Below, piece after piece: positions 26,801 through 53,897 of a DNA stretch of 64,000 nucleotides. The notes beneath the pieces were generated by a model. It did not search any database and had not been told where the DNA came from. It saw only the letters and a program-made list of their open reading frames with translations. Positions within the stretch are counted from its first letter, which is position 1, and each line of letters opens with the position of its first letter. The stretch is from Gymnorhina tibicen. Lineage: Eukaryota; Chordata; Aves; Passeriformes; Artamidae. The translations under genes were made by a program, and so were the position numbers. Where the stretch lies: NCBI GenBank assembly GCA_013399875.1, contig VXAZ01001736.1:372001-436000 (forward strand), given 5' to 3'.

Positions 26801-27389
26801 TTCTTTCTTCCCTCCCCTGAGCCCTGTGCTGCAGTCGGCTGCTGGAGGGAAGCGAGCGGCTCGGCAGGAGCGCTGCCAAGAGAGCCGGGGTGCCTGCTGC
26901 TCTGGGTGCCAGGGGCACACACAGATTTATATTTTTGTTTGGTTTATTTTCTGTTTCCTCGGCTGTGTGTGCAGCAGCACTGAGCACAGACTGCAGGGCT
27001 CGTTCCCGCACGGTCTGAAGAGGATGCTGCTCCCACAGCGCGATTCCCCCAGAACCTTGCAAACCTCTGCCCCGAGGGGCCTCCCCAATACCTCTTGGAG
27101 CTCTCCAGGGGTTACAGGGGTGGAAAGAGAAGATGTGAGCCCACCCTACCTTGCACAGCTCCCCGTGGTTGTCCTGTCTTCTGCGAGCAGCTTGTTGGTT
27201 TCAGAAGGTCTGACCCAGCTTTGCTGGAGTGGAAGATGCTGAGCCAGGCTGGCAGCTCTGGGATCCCGCGGGAATATGGAACTCAGGTCCATGGAACAGT
27301 TACCACCTTGCCCAGGCCCTGGAGCTCCTGGACAGGCAGAGGGACCCCTGGGTACAAATACAAAAGCTCAGGTACAGCACGACTTGATG

Positions 27390-27785
27390 ACGAATTGTTA
27401 AAGCTGGAAAATAACTCTGAGATCATCAAGGCCACGCTAACCCATGTCCCCAAGCGCGCCACATTTATAGTCCTTTAAATTGCTCTAGGGATGGGGACTC
27501 TGCCCCTGCCCTGGGCAGCTGTGCCAGGGCTGGACAGCCCTTTCCACAAAGAAATTTTCCCCAGTGTCCAACCTGAGCCTCCCCTGGCACAGCCTGAGGC
27601 CGTTCCCTCTCCTCCTGTTCCCTGGGAGCAGAGCCCGACCCTCCCCCCCCGGCTGCCCGCTCCTGTCAGGGAGTTGTGCAGAGCCAGAAGGTTCCCCCGA
27701 GCCTCCTTTTCTCCAGGTTGAGCCCCTTTCCCAGCTCCCTCAGCCGCTCCTGGGGCTCCAGCCCCTTCCCCAGCCCCGTTGCCAA
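27390..27785 (-). repeat. CR1 LINE fragment (internal, reverse)
   Basis: Reverse copy of the CR1 region preceding the 3' tail: aaataactctgagatcatca, tggacagccctttccacaaa, gaggccgttccctctcctcc and ggttgagcccctttcccag. It lacks the ATTCTATG end. Confidence 0.82.
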
Positions 27786-30700
27786 AAGTGTTTCTGGTTC
27801 CCTCGTGCTCCAGACAGCCCAGCTTGCAGGAGCAGAACCTTTCTTGCATGCAGCAGGTAGGGCTGACTTCCCGAGACAGTATTCATTGCGATGATCTCTC
27901 TGAACATGTTTATTGGCCTCTAAACGATACATACCAGAGCTGGTTGTGCGAGAGTCTTTTGCATGCTAATGGCAGGGGAGTGCCAAATTCAACAAGAGCC
28001 ACATGGAGCCACTCCAGCCTGTGTGAATGAAAAAAGGGAGTTTGAGTTATTGGAAAAACCAATTTGGCTTTATGGAGAGAGATTTTCAGTGCCTCTCAAT
28101 TACAGACTTATAAATTCTAAGTGTAATTCATAAAAGCTGCGTGGTAGCAGAATGTGAGGTGACGTGTCATCAGTCACTGGGAGGGGAGGTCTGGATCGCT
28201 GGAGAGCTGTCAGGGCTTGAGAATATTCCGTGCATCCTCTGTAAGTCTCTGTGCAGGATCCAGGTTGGCGCAAGCCAGGAGCTTGTCCAGGATGTGATTT
28301 GGAGGTGGGGATGTCCTGCCTTGCACTGATGAATGTTGGGATGGATGGAGGGGTGAGGGACCTGCTGTCCTGGGAGAGGTGGGGCTCGGCAGAGAGGGGC
28401 CTTTTACCCAGCCAGGGTCTCTCCCAGCCCCTGGGACTGCTGCTGGGGAGGACAGGGAACAGCTGCCACCACCTCTGACAAAGGTGCAGGGACAAAGTGC
28501 CCGCCTGGGGAAGTGGGATGGGGGAGGACAACGTGGCTTTGCTCTGCTCTGTTCCCAGCGGGATCCTGCTCCTTGCTGGAAGATGCCGGAGCTGTGGCAT
28601 TGTGCCTGGAGAGCTGCAGTGCTGCACTGGGTAAGCTCGGGGGAAAGCACAGAGTAAGTTTTTCAAAGCCCTTGGAAGCTGTCAGGAAAATTCATCAAAC
28701 AAGGAGATAAAACCTCCCCAGATGCTGCTGGGAGCCTGGCAAGTGCTCCGGGCACAAGTTCCTGATTATTAATGGATTTAAAATTGTGCTCAGCTGCTGT
28801 CCCACTGCAGACTTTCCTAAATGAGGACATCAGTGGCTGAAATTCCGTGATGGAGAGCCGTGAAGAACCTTCTGCATACGCCAGCATGTCAAAGGTTTGA
28901 AAACCTGCAGAGGATTAAGACGGGAATCAATAATCTGGAGTTTAAGGCTCCATGGGTCCCTTCATTAGGAACTTTCCTCCTCAAGAGCTTTATAAACTTC
29001 TGGATCAAACTGCCCAGATAAGTCTTGAAGACAGAAATTACTGTGTCAGCGAGGAGGAAGGATTAGAGATAACAGGGAATTAATACTGAGATGCATATGC
29101 TATAAATATAACAGGATTACACTGGAGTTATGTAAAACCCCTTTTCCTTCCTCCAAGTCTCCTCGGGTGGGCAGGGCTCTGTTGGGCAGGTGGGCAATCC
29201 CCTGAAGTTCTGGCTTCATCTATGGCTCCCAGAGCATCTTTTCTTGTCATCTTAATAGGACAAGGGGGAATGGCTTCAAACTGACAGTGTTCAGTGGGAT
29301 ATTGGGAAGGAATTGTTCCCTGTGAGGGTGAGAAGGCCCTGGCACAGGGTGCCCAGAGCAGCTGTGGCTGCCCTGGATCTCTGGCAGTGTCCAAGGCCAG
29401 GCTGGACAGGGCTTGGAGCACCCTGGGATAGTGGGAAGTGTCCCTGCCCATGGCAGGGGATGGGATGAGCTGGTCTCTGAGGTCCCTTCCCACCCAACTC
29501 CACTCCCCTCGGTCCGGGATCTCAGGGCACTTCTCTCCTGCCCCACGGCACCAGGAGGTCTCGGCACCAGCCCAGGAGCAGCAGGCACAGCCCGGAGCCC
29601 TGTCCTGGCAGGGAGCATGTCCTATCCCCTGGGGACACCTCCCCTGCACTGGGGGGAGCCTCCAGCCCTCCTGCCCCCCACAGCCCCTCCCTGGGGACCC
29701 TGGGGAGAGGAAGTGCGGGAATGCATCCCTTGAGAGGCTGGAGCGCTCTGCTCCAGCCGTCCTCATGGATTTCTGGGCTGCTTATTCCCTGCCTGGAAAT
29801 GAATATTCTCAGGCCTACTTTTGCCCATTTCCTCCTCATTCCAGAGCTTAACAGAGGCTCTGGCTCCCTATGAGGGCCGAGAGCTGTCAGTCAGGAGGAT
29901 TTGGCCCTGCCCGCAGAGCCAACATTAACTTTGTCCGAGGGATGATAAATCCTGAACTCGTACAGCACAATGCCGAACTTGGAAAATGAAGCATTTAAAA
30001 CCACAATATTGCAGTCAAATTGCTGGTGAAAATCTCTTCATGTTGGCAGTGGAGCTGGAGGGTCTTTGATCTCTCCCAGCTCAGATGTTGCTGCCAAAGA
30101 GACTTAAGCTTAAACTTCACTTTGTAAAATAGACTTTTTTTGACAGTTTCCTTTTAAAAAATAATCTCCTCCTAAGCTCAGGAAGCAGGGACGAGTGGGC
30201 AGCCCACAAGGAGATTTCCAACCCAAATAACGCAGGAAGGAGCCGCTTTCAGCTGCTTCTATTGCTTCTGTAAATCCTGGGCTTAATCCATGGAGCGGCT
30301 GGGGGGGAACGTGGCATTTGAGCCCCAGAAGTGCAAATGCTGTGGCAGGGCTGGGGGTCTGGCACTGTGGGGATGGTAAAGGGGCTGGCTGTGCTCACCC
30401 TCACCATGAAACTGGCTGTGCTGGGCTGGTGGTGTCGTGGAGGTGGCAGGTTTGGGTGGCAGCTGTGCTTGGGCAGGGGTGAGAAGTGAAGACGTTTATA
30501 TGGCTTTGGGTTTGGTGCTATGCGACACCTGACTGAGAAGCTGGAGCGAAACAACCCCGTTGTGGCGTGTGATAAATGGTTTGAAAAATGGCTGTGCCAC
30601 CAATCTCTGCAGCCAAGACTTTGGGACAGGGCCGGGGCTCATCCTGCAGTGCAATGCTGTCCCTGCCCCCAGCGAGTTCACAGCTCCGGGGTGGGACGGG

Positions 30701-32262
30701 AAGGCTCCTGCCTGAACTGAGCCCTCTGTTCATTTTCAGATGAGCTGCTATTTTTAAATCTCTCTTTTTTTTCGTTTATTTTTCTATCTGTGGATGACCC
30801 TAATTTTGGCTGAGGAGCTTAGAAAAGCAAAGAATGCAAGGTTACTTTAATCTTCTTATAGTTTAGAAGTCCCCTGGGACTCTGTGTTTGACAGTGCTGC
30901 AGGCGCCCATCGCCCCACAGAGCCTTGGTTCTGCTGTGCAGCACGTCAGGCAAGGCTCCTGCAGAAACTGGTGCCAAATTTCAGCATTCTGCAGGTTCGT
31001 CCTGTGGGCCTTCCCAGAGGCTGGTGCTCATGTGGTGAGCGCTTCAGGGTCCTCTGCACTGGGAGGGGACTGGGATGCTGGGCTGGAAGCACTGGGATGC
31101 AGGTCAAGGACTGGGTGGGTCCCAAATGGAGTTTACTGAGCTCTGTTGAGAAGCTGAGGGTGCTTGAGACCCCACATCCCTGGCACAGGGATTCCATTCA
31201 CCTGCATCACACAGGTGCATTTGCCACTGGAAAATCCCAGCAGGATCTCCCTGCGGCCAACACAGCGCTGCCCTGTTTCCCTCATAAAAAGGGATCGTAA
31301 AACTCTCTGGAAGAGCTCATTTCCAGGGCCACTGGGAACCCGAGCAGGGCGCAGTAAATCTCAGGATGAAGCTGTTGCTCAGGTTGACGCTCCTCAGGTA
31401 CCTGGTGAAGGTGCTGCAGGGCCAGACTGCTCCAAAGGGCTTTGCCGAGGAGCGGGTGGTGACGGACCCTGTCCCCAGCAATGTCCCCCTCAGCAGGGTG
31501 TGTCCCTCAGCCCCCAGTCTGGCCAGAGCAGCAGGTAGCAACAGTGACATGGGGCCTGGGGCTTGGTGGCCCTGGGAGGTCCCCAGGGGCTCCGTGTGTG
31601 CCACCCAGGGGTGCGGGGAGGGTGGCAGGGTGGGTGCTGGGAGGCTGTGGCCACTGCCACGAGCTGTATCTGAGGCAACACACCCCTCCCAACCCCAAAG
31701 CAGTCTGGTCCCCCAGTCTGTCCCCATCCCACACCCTGCTCTAATGAGCTCAGCCAGCCTGCAGAGATGAACTGGGGCACTGGGATGTGCTGGGGGCTCT
31801 GGACATCCCACAGCGATGGGGAGTGCCATGAGATCTGCTCCCAGTCACACCCAGTGCCCTTGGCCAAGGTCGGGCGTGAGGGAGGCCGCGGGAGCTGAGC
31901 CGGGGGTCGGAGCCCCACGGGTGCTGCCCTGCAGTGCGTCAGGGTGCTGTAGCTGAAAGCGCAGCTCTGCAGGTTTGCAGCTGCCTGTGCCACGATGCAG
32001 CTCCTCCGGCGGCGGCACAGCCTCGCTCAGCTCCCGCTGGAGCTGGGAATCAGGGGTGTTGTGAACCAGAACATTCGGGGCGGTGTGTCAGGAGTCACCG
32101 GTGATCCCAGCTGTCCCCTGCAGCCCAGCCTGTCCCTGGAACGCTCCATATCCTGCTCCACTGTGATTAATAGCAGTGACACAGCACCCTACGGCAGCCA
32201 GATGTGTCTGGCACGGTGCTCGGCTCGGCTGCACTTCCTCAAGGGCTTGTAAGTTCTAAGTC
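27786..32262. other. Intronic stretch without gene
   Basis: Contains one forward CR1 tail near 29.3-29.5 kb. The remainder is unique, AT-rich at about 28.85-29.12 and 29.95-30.18 kb. No exon or RNA gene is supported. Confidence 0.55.
29258..29508 (+). repeat. CR1 LINE 3' end
   Basis: Forward tail: gatattgggaaggaattgtt, aaggccctggcacagggtgc, ccatggcaggggatgggat and the aggtcccttcccaccca end. Confidence 0.9.
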
Positions 32263-32560
32263 AGAATCACTGAATCCCAGATTGGTTTGGGTGGAAAGGG
32301 ACCTTAAATCTCCTCCCATTCCACCCCCTGCCAGGGCAGGGACACCTTCAACTATCCCAGGTTGCTCCAAGCCCTGTCCAACCTGGCCTTGGACACTTCC
32401 AGGGATGGAACAGCCACAGCTTCTCTGGGCACCCTGTGCCAGGGCCTCAACCCCCTCACAGGGAACAATTTCTTCCCAATATCCCATCTAACCCTGCCCT
32501 CTGGCAGTGGGAAGCCTTTCCCCCTTCTCTGTCACTACAGTTCCTGATGAAGAGTCCCTC
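32263..32560 (-). repeat. CR1 LINE 3' end
   Basis: Reverse copy: agaatcactgaatcccagat, tggaaagggaccttaaatc, aggttgctccaagccctgtc, gggcaccctgtgccagggcc. It is the last reverse CR1 before FRMD5 exon 2. Confidence 0.9.
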
Positions 32561-33489
32561 CCTGGCTTCCTTGTTGGCACCTTCAGATACTGAAAGTCCT
32601 TGGCAGGTGTTGGCACTCGGAGCACGCCCTCTGTGCCAGCCTGGCACGTGGCATCCCAGCATGTGCCAGTGGCTGCCTGTGGTCTCCCCATCAGCCTGGG
32701 CACCCCAGAAGGCTGACCTCAAAAAACTTCAGACAGACAGGAGTCTCATTTTATAAGAACATATAAAGATCCAAACACAGAATATTTAAGCCGGTGTTAT
32801 GCAATGGGAGCTCTTTTAAGTCGTGATTTGTAAAGGCAGTTCAGATAATTTCCTGAAAGACATTCTGCTAATGATTAATTTAGAACATGTTTAATTCAAG
32901 TTAGAGAGATCAAAGAGGGAGCATTTTCCCTGTAATGCCATCCGTGGTTTCACACTTTCACCAGATTCCAGGCACTGGGGGGTGTCTGGTTTGTCCTTCC
33001 CTGCAATTCCTCTGTGAAAATTGCAGAGGAAAGCATTCTGCAGGCTCCGTGCCGGTTTGGGGCAGGGGAAGGGAGAGGAGCCTCAAGCACATCCCTGTGA
33101 AATTTGCTCTGAGAGGTGTGGAGGGACAGGATGCTGGGGGGGATGTGCAGCAGTGGCGCCAGGTGGGTCTGGCAGTCCTTTGGCTCTAGCTGGGAATGAT
33201 TTGGGAGCATGTCTTGTTCATGCATTTTCTGTCATTAGTTGTTTTAACCTCCGTGTCTGTGCCAAACACCCCTTGAGTTCAGCCTGCAGAGTAACCTTTC
33301 CTGAGGGAAGAGAACAAACCCAGCATGTAGTACTGCTTTCTGCGAGGGAGGAGGCCCAGCCTTCCCAGGGCAGGTAACAGCCGGGTTCAGGTGTTGCTCT
33401 GCCCCAGGCCGGGCAGTGCTGGTGATGGTGACAGATGCTGCTCACAGAGCACCGTTTGCCATTAATAAAGCACTATCTAGGCCATGGCT

Positions 33490-33800
33490 TTCCAAGTCCG
33501 GCACCTAAATCCTGCGGGGAGCTCTGTTTGTGGATGGTCTCGGCTCTCCCGGGGTTTGGCAGGAGCGCTGCCCGCGCAGCCCCAGCCCCTCTCGGCTGCA
33601 GAGCTCCCCTGCTGCCGGCGCCCTCCCCTCTGCCCAGACAGCAGCCCCGGCCCCGCTTCCGCACCGAGGAGAGCTCCTGGAAAAGCGGGCACCCGGGCGG
33701 GGAAGAGCGTGCTCAGCCGAGCCCCGCGGATTCTCTGCAGGGCCGGGCCGGCAGCCGCAGGCGCTGCGGGCAGGAGTGGGGCTGCTCTGCTGGGGTTTAG
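33490..33800. promoter_or_regulatory. CpG-rich patch, candidate CpG island
   Basis: Dense CpG and GC boxes by eye (gctgccggcgcc, cacccgggcggggaag, gggccgggccggcagccgc), unlike the surrounding intron. It lies 1.7-2 kb before FRMD5 exon 2. It could be an alternative FRMD5 promoter or an intragenic enhancer; no start site or open frame with ATG and donor is demonstrable. Confidence 0.4.
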
Positions 33801-33834
33801 CAGCAGCTCCAAAACCTCGGTGCTCGCTCCAAGA

Positions 33835-34250
33835 AAGACACGGAGGTGCTGCGCTCTGTCTAGGGAAGAGCGACGGAGCTGGGCAGGAGTCTGCAGAAAA
33901 GGAGGCTCAGGGGGCCCCTTTTCACTGTCTCCAACTCCTGACAGGAGGAGGGACCCACGAGGGGGGATCGGGCTCTGCTCCCAGGGAACAAGGAACAGGG
34001 TAGGAAGAAACGGCCTCAAACTGTGCCAGGGGAGGGTCAGGCTGGACACTTGGAAAACTTCTTCGCAGAAAGGGCTGTCCAGCCCTGGCACGGCTGCCCA
34101 GGGCAGGGGTGGAGTCCCCGTCCCTGGAGGGATTTAAAGCCGTGTGGTTGTGGCACCTGGGGACATGGATTAGTGGTGTCCTTGGCAGTGCTGGGGGATG
34201 GTTGGACTCGATGGTCTTGGAGGGCTTTTCCACACTCCGTTTCTGTGATT
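33835..34250 (+). repeat. CR1 LINE 3' end, second subfamily (long copy)
   Basis: Forward copy with agaaacggcctcaaactgtg, agaaagggctgtccagccc, ggagggatttaaagccgtgt, ggttggactcgatggtcttg and a tttctgtgatt end. Confidence 0.9.
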
Positions 34251-34629
34251 TACTTCGGCACGGGCCAGACGCCAGGCTGCGAGCTCGGGCTCCTCCGGGA
34301 GAGCGCCAGGGCCCTCCCTGACTTCTCTGTGCAGTTGCTCCATCTCCCGGTGCCGCTGCAGAGCCGGGCGAGCAGGACGGGCTGTCCCCGGGCAGGATTT
34401 GCACCCGGGACCGGCACAGCCCCAGCACGGCCGGGTCTCCGCATCGCATCCCCTTGGTGCTGCCAGCCCGGGCCCCGAGGGCACGGCGTGTCAGCCGCTG
34501 CGTCGCTGCCGGTGTGAAACCCTCTTTATTTACAACACAAACACGTTTCTCATGCGGCACCAAGCCCCAGGAACGGGTTAATGCCGTCCCGTGGGGTTCC
34601 CCCACTGCAGTCTGTGTCTGCAGAGCGAC

Positions 34630-34672
34630 TGTTTGATCAGATAATGCACTTATTTGATCAGATAACGCATGT
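34630..34672 (+). promoter_or_regulatory. Paired TGATCAGATAA motifs
   Basis: The string tttgatcagataa(t/c)gca occurs twice, offset by 21 bp. Each copy holds a GATA core (AGATAA) and a palindromic TGATCA. Candidate transcription-factor module in the FRMD5 intron; function is not shown. Confidence 0.4.
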
Positions 34673-35049
34673 GTTCCATGTATTTGTCAGGAAGCAATGT
34701 ATTCACGGTGTTTGTGGGAGGGAAGGAGGCAGCGCGGGTGTCAGGAGCAGCCTTTGATCCGCGGAGATGCGCGAAGTGCAGCAGGAACCCGGCTCTGCCA
34801 AGCACAGCAGCTCCTCAAAGATCCGGGGCTGCCGGCGGTGCGAATCACACGGGGATTCTGGCTGTGGGAGAACTGAAATGTTAAGCGTTAATGACTCAAA
34901 CGATGGGCCATTTGCAAAGCTGCAGGGGCTTTGCAAACCCCAGTCGAAGGGGAGGAGGAGGAGAGTTTTTTGGGGCTGTGGTGGCCAAATCTCTGCATAA
35001 GAACAGCCCGGGGGCAGAGGGGATGAGCACTCGCCCGCCGGGCCATTGA

Positions 35050-35156
35050 CCACACAAAGTGACCTTTGTTTAGCAGCAAGCTGGGTTTGGAGACAGATAA
35101 GGAAAGAGGCCGATAAGAAGCAGATCCTGCAGGTGGGATAATGCTTTTTATCTGGG
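35050..35156 (+). promoter_or_regulatory. GATA / HNF4-like motif cluster
   Basis: Within about 105 bp there are a TGACCTTTG (HNF4-type half-site), AGATAAGG, CGATAAGA, an E-box CAGGTG immediately followed by GGATAA, and a reverse TTATCT. It lies 300 bp before FRMD5 exon 2. Motif density is seen directly; enhancer activity is inference. Confidence 0.4.
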
Positions 35157-35313
35157 AGATGTCCTCCCTTACACAGCTGGCTCCGGTGTGAAACTTCCCC
35201 TCGGGGAGGTATCGGGACATTCCCACGTAGGCCTAGAGGTTTTCACCCCTTCTTATGGGGCATAACTGACTCTACGGCCCCTCAGATGGGATGGGAGATA
35301 GTTCCTGAGCTGA

Positions 35314-50846
<15,533 letters not shown>

Positions 50847-51911
50847 AGGCAGGAGCCACCACGGGGGCCTGGACCTGCCGCCGTCCCCACGCGGGACCCA
50901 CCGGGGCACTCACTAACCCTCCCCTCCCGACCCAGAGCCCGGCCGGCTGAGGAGGTGGCTTTCCGGGAGGAAGAGGAGGGTGGGCGCAGTCCCCGGAGCC
51001 CTCTCCTCCCCGTGCCCAGCCGCGCTGCTCCCACCCCCGGAGCCCGCACAACACCTCCCGTCCCGATCTCATGCGCACGACTTGGGAAGCACCAAGCAGA
51101 GGGGAATTCATTGCTCTGTCACCCCCGCGCCCGCGCAGCAGCCGGGGCTGGTGGGGCCGTTCCGCAGGAGCTTTAGCAATGGTGCTACTGAGGTTTAATT
51201 TAACACTCGTGTACTGTTACGGTATTAAATCCGCACTGTGCCCGCCACCACCGCCCTCCACGAACCGCTTGGCAGAGTCCTCCATGCTCACCGGAGCCTC
51301 CTACGAGGTGACACAGCTGCGACGCTCTCGGGGACGCCCCGGTGCCCCCCCCGTCCCTTCCCCCTACAGCGCAGCGATCCGGAGCCCTCGCCCTGCTGCG
51401 GACTCGGCCCTTCGCCACTTTTTTAAGCCTTGAAGCATCAGTGCTCCCGAGGGCAGGGGAGCATGGAAGCCAGGGGACGCCAGGCACGTGTGGCCAAACC
51501 TGGCACGGAGCTGTAGTGACTGTGTCAGATTTATTGGGATGACCTTTACCCTCAGCCAGTTGTACCCGTTTTGTAAAAAAAAAAACAAGCAAAAAGAACA
51601 AAAAAAAAAAAAAGACACATTTCAAGGTCTATTTTAACAAGGAAATGCTATTTTGTTATCAAATCTAATCCAGTCTTTTTTTACTTTACGGATGGGGTGA
51701 CCGTGGGTGCCGGTACCGAGCGGTTCCCAGTGAGCAATGGTTTTAAGAGTAAACGCCGGGAGCCCAACACCAGCCGAGCCCTGCTGGGTTTGGGACAGAG
51801 AAGGAGCTCTGGTTTTGGGACTCTTCCCAAGAGGACACAAGTTCAGAAGCGCAGGTGACACTGAAGAAGCCAACGGAGACCTTTAGCCCCGACCGTTGTT
51901 AAGTGCAAGTC

Positions 51912-51917
51912 AATAAA
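51912..51917 (+). terminator. FRMD5: Polyadenylation signal AATAAA (proximal, FRMD5)
   Basis: Canonical hexamer in gtcaataaacccgac, about 1.07 kb after the FRMD5 stop, followed within 40 bp by GT-rich sequence (cgtgctggtgacg), as expected for a cleavage site. Confidence 0.65.
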
Positions 51918-52352
51918 CCCGACCCATCGTGCTGGTGACGACCCCCGGGACTGTTGGTCACTCGGAGCAGCAGCCCATCCACAGGGAGCAATAACAGCCA
52001 GTTCTGGTTAGGTTTGGGTAAGAAGTTGGACATATCAGCAAAAAAAAAAAAAAAAAAGGTAAAAACAGTTGAGCAAGTTTAATTTCATCTCAGGGAGAGA
52101 TTTTGCCGTAAGCTGGGGCCATAACTGCAGTTTTACAAAGCCTGACGTCCGTGTTGTCTTTGAGCATCCACCACCCACCGCCGGGCGGGACGGTGACACT
52201 GGGCCGGACGGGCTCCTTGTCACTGCAATAAGGGGAGAGGTCCCGCTGGGGGTACAGCCCCTCTGCCCAGGTCACGGCCATGGCCGCCCGCTCACAGCAC
52301 GAGGCCTGAGGAGGGAGTGGGGTCCAGCCCCGGCTCCAGAGCAAGACAGGAA

Positions 52353-52395
52353 CCCTCCGGGAAGGCTCCAGGAGCCCTCCGGGAAGGCTCCAGGA
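52353..52395 (+). repeat. 22-bp-period duplication in the UTR
   Basis: ccctccgggaaggctccagg occurs twice in direct succession. Confidence 0.85.
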
Positions 52396-53128
52396 GGCGG
52401 AGGAGCGATTTTTTTTACATGATAATCCTGTTTTATGCAACATAGCAAAATTAACTCTTAGTGTAGTGTTCCTACCTCAGCCCATAGCGCTGATGTTTCT
52501 ATGCAGTTGTGCTCGTCCCGACGCTGACATTTTTTACCCCCGGGTTAACACTGCAGTGTCGTCCTTCCTCCTCCGCCTCCTCCTCCTCCTCCTCTCCTCA
52601 CTGCAATGTTCTGCGTGACGTGTGACAGCACAGCTCCATCCCACGCTCCATTCTTTTTGGACACATCCTCTGAACCCCCACCTGGGACCTTCCACCTTGG
52701 CTTTCCTCGGATAGCGCTCTGTGCCAGCCCCTGGTTACCTCTGCCGTTGTCACCCAGCGTTTTACTGCAAAACCACGAAAATTGGTGATTTTCCATTGTA
52801 CGTTTTTCCCGTCTGTCCCAGATTCTGTCGTGTGTTTCAGGCCCTGTTAGTTTTACCCGTCTTTCTATCAAAATGTTGTTTCCATAGGTTCTGAGATCAG
52901 AAACCCATGAATCTCGTCCTAGCATACTGCATCTTTCAGCAGTAGACAGTAAAATACCTGAAAATGTGAATTTCTTAGTTTTCATAAAGAAAACCTAGAG
53001 ATTAACCTTTCATGTGCCAAATACTGTAAGTTACATCTTTTTTTCCTTCAAAATGTACCTTTTTCTACATATCCAATACCTTAGTTAGCATAAAATCATT
53101 GGTGCCATGAAAAGTATTTTTAAATTTA

Positions 53129-53134
53129 AATAAA
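53129..53134 (+). terminator. FRMD5: Polyadenylation signal AATAAA (distal candidate, FRMD5)
   Basis: Hexamer within taaatttaaataaatattta at the end of the AT-rich UTR-like stretch. The very AT-rich context makes a chance match possible. Confidence 0.4.
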
Positions 53135-53384
53135 TATTTAAATATCATGAAAAGCAGAGTTGGGATGAGCTTTGTTCAGTGATTCTGATTTTTCTTTACT
53201 CAAGTGAAAACAGCTCAAACTGTGGGAAATTTGGTCTTTTAGCAGCTTCTCACTGGAGTGAGGAGCAGCTTCAGGCCACGCGAGTTGTAGAGCTGCAGGT
53301 GAGTCCCTCGCCCGTCTCTGCACTCTGGGAGCACAATTTCACAAATGCACCTGGGAGTTTTGGGCCCCTCACCGTAAGTACTGA

Positions 53385-53470
53385 GGGGCTGGAGCGTGTC
53401 CAGGGAAGGGAACAGAGCTGGGGAAGGAGCTGAAGCACCAGGAGCACCTGAGGGAGCTGGGGGGCTCAAG
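53385..53470 (+). repeat. CR1 LINE fragment (internal)
   Basis: ggctggagcgtgtccaggga then agggaacagagctggggaag and gagggagctggggggctcaa, a CR1 internal segment in the short interval between the FRMD5 and WDR76 3' ends. Confidence 0.78.
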
Positions 53471-53521
53471 GATCAATTTTATTTCCGTGGAAGACACAGG
53501 TGCCAAAGGTAGTTTAAACTA

Positions 53522-53527
53522 TTTATT
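53522..53527 (-). terminator. WDR76: Polyadenylation signal AATAAA (WDR76)
   Basis: Reads AATAAA on the minus strand, about 115 bp after the WDR76 stop. A second minus-strand AATAAA lies near 53476-53483, inside ttttatttcc read on plus. Confidence 0.65.
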
Positions 53528-53641
53528 TTAAGACTTTCAAAGTACATTTCTGTCCTGAGAAACAACAGTCAGCTTCGGAACTGCTTAATACAGAATAAAC
53601 AAAGTCAATGCAGAAAGTTAAAAAACAGATCTAAGGCACTT

Positions 53642-53897
53642 CTATTCTTTGAACACATGAAGGCGGCCACTGGAGTTGCCCCCCACCAGGATGTTCTGGC
53701 TGGGGTGGACGACGTTAATGGAGCACACGGAGCTGAGGCAGTCCACATTGCAGAAGGAGTGCAGCAGCTTCCCGGTGTCCTGGAAGACCTGGATCTGCCT
53801 GGGCTGTGCCATGCTGCCCACCAGGAAGCAGTGCTCCTGCTTGGGGTCCCAGATGGCCCTGAAGCGGGTCAGCCAGCGGCCTGTGTTGTTGTTGTGT
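53642..53897 (-). CDS. WDR76: WDR76 last exon (final WD repeats)
   Basis: Encodes HNNNTGRWLTRFRAIWDPKQ, SMAQPRQIQVFQDTGKLLHS and CSINVVHPSQNILVGGNSSG, ending LHVFKE and a TAG stop. Acceptor ccctgcag, completing a split Arg codon. The 0.45-kb intron upstream carries a CR1 tail. Confidence 0.95.

Larger units (their letters stand above)
19036..27389. other. Intronic stretch without gene
   Basis: Mostly unique sequence with two tiny CR1 ends (20.1 and 23.8 kb), one 60-bp tandem duplication (20.64-20.76 kb) and an AT-rich island near 24.0-24.13 kb. The many open frames between 21.6 and 25.6 kb come from GC-rich composition, and none is recognisable. Confidence 0.55.
50847..53136 (+). other. FRMD5: FRMD5 3' UTR (extent inferred)
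   Basis: Starts after the FRMD5 stop. Contains A-rich tracts (51574-51613, 52039-52056), a 22-bp-period duplication (52353-52395), a (TCC)n run (52564-52600) and a unique AT-rich part at 52.8-53.1 kb. Two AATAAA signals allow a short form of about 1.1 kb or a long form of about 2.3 kb. No open frame here is coding. Confidence 0.6.

Noticed and set aside
33477..34605. Open frames over 200 codons on both strands
   Set aside because: They span the CpG-rich patch and a CR1 copy and are explained by composition and LINE sequence.
51574..52056. A-rich tracts as processed retrogene tails
   Set aside because: No cDNA-like sequence or target-site duplication precedes them. They are interpreted as UTR tracts.
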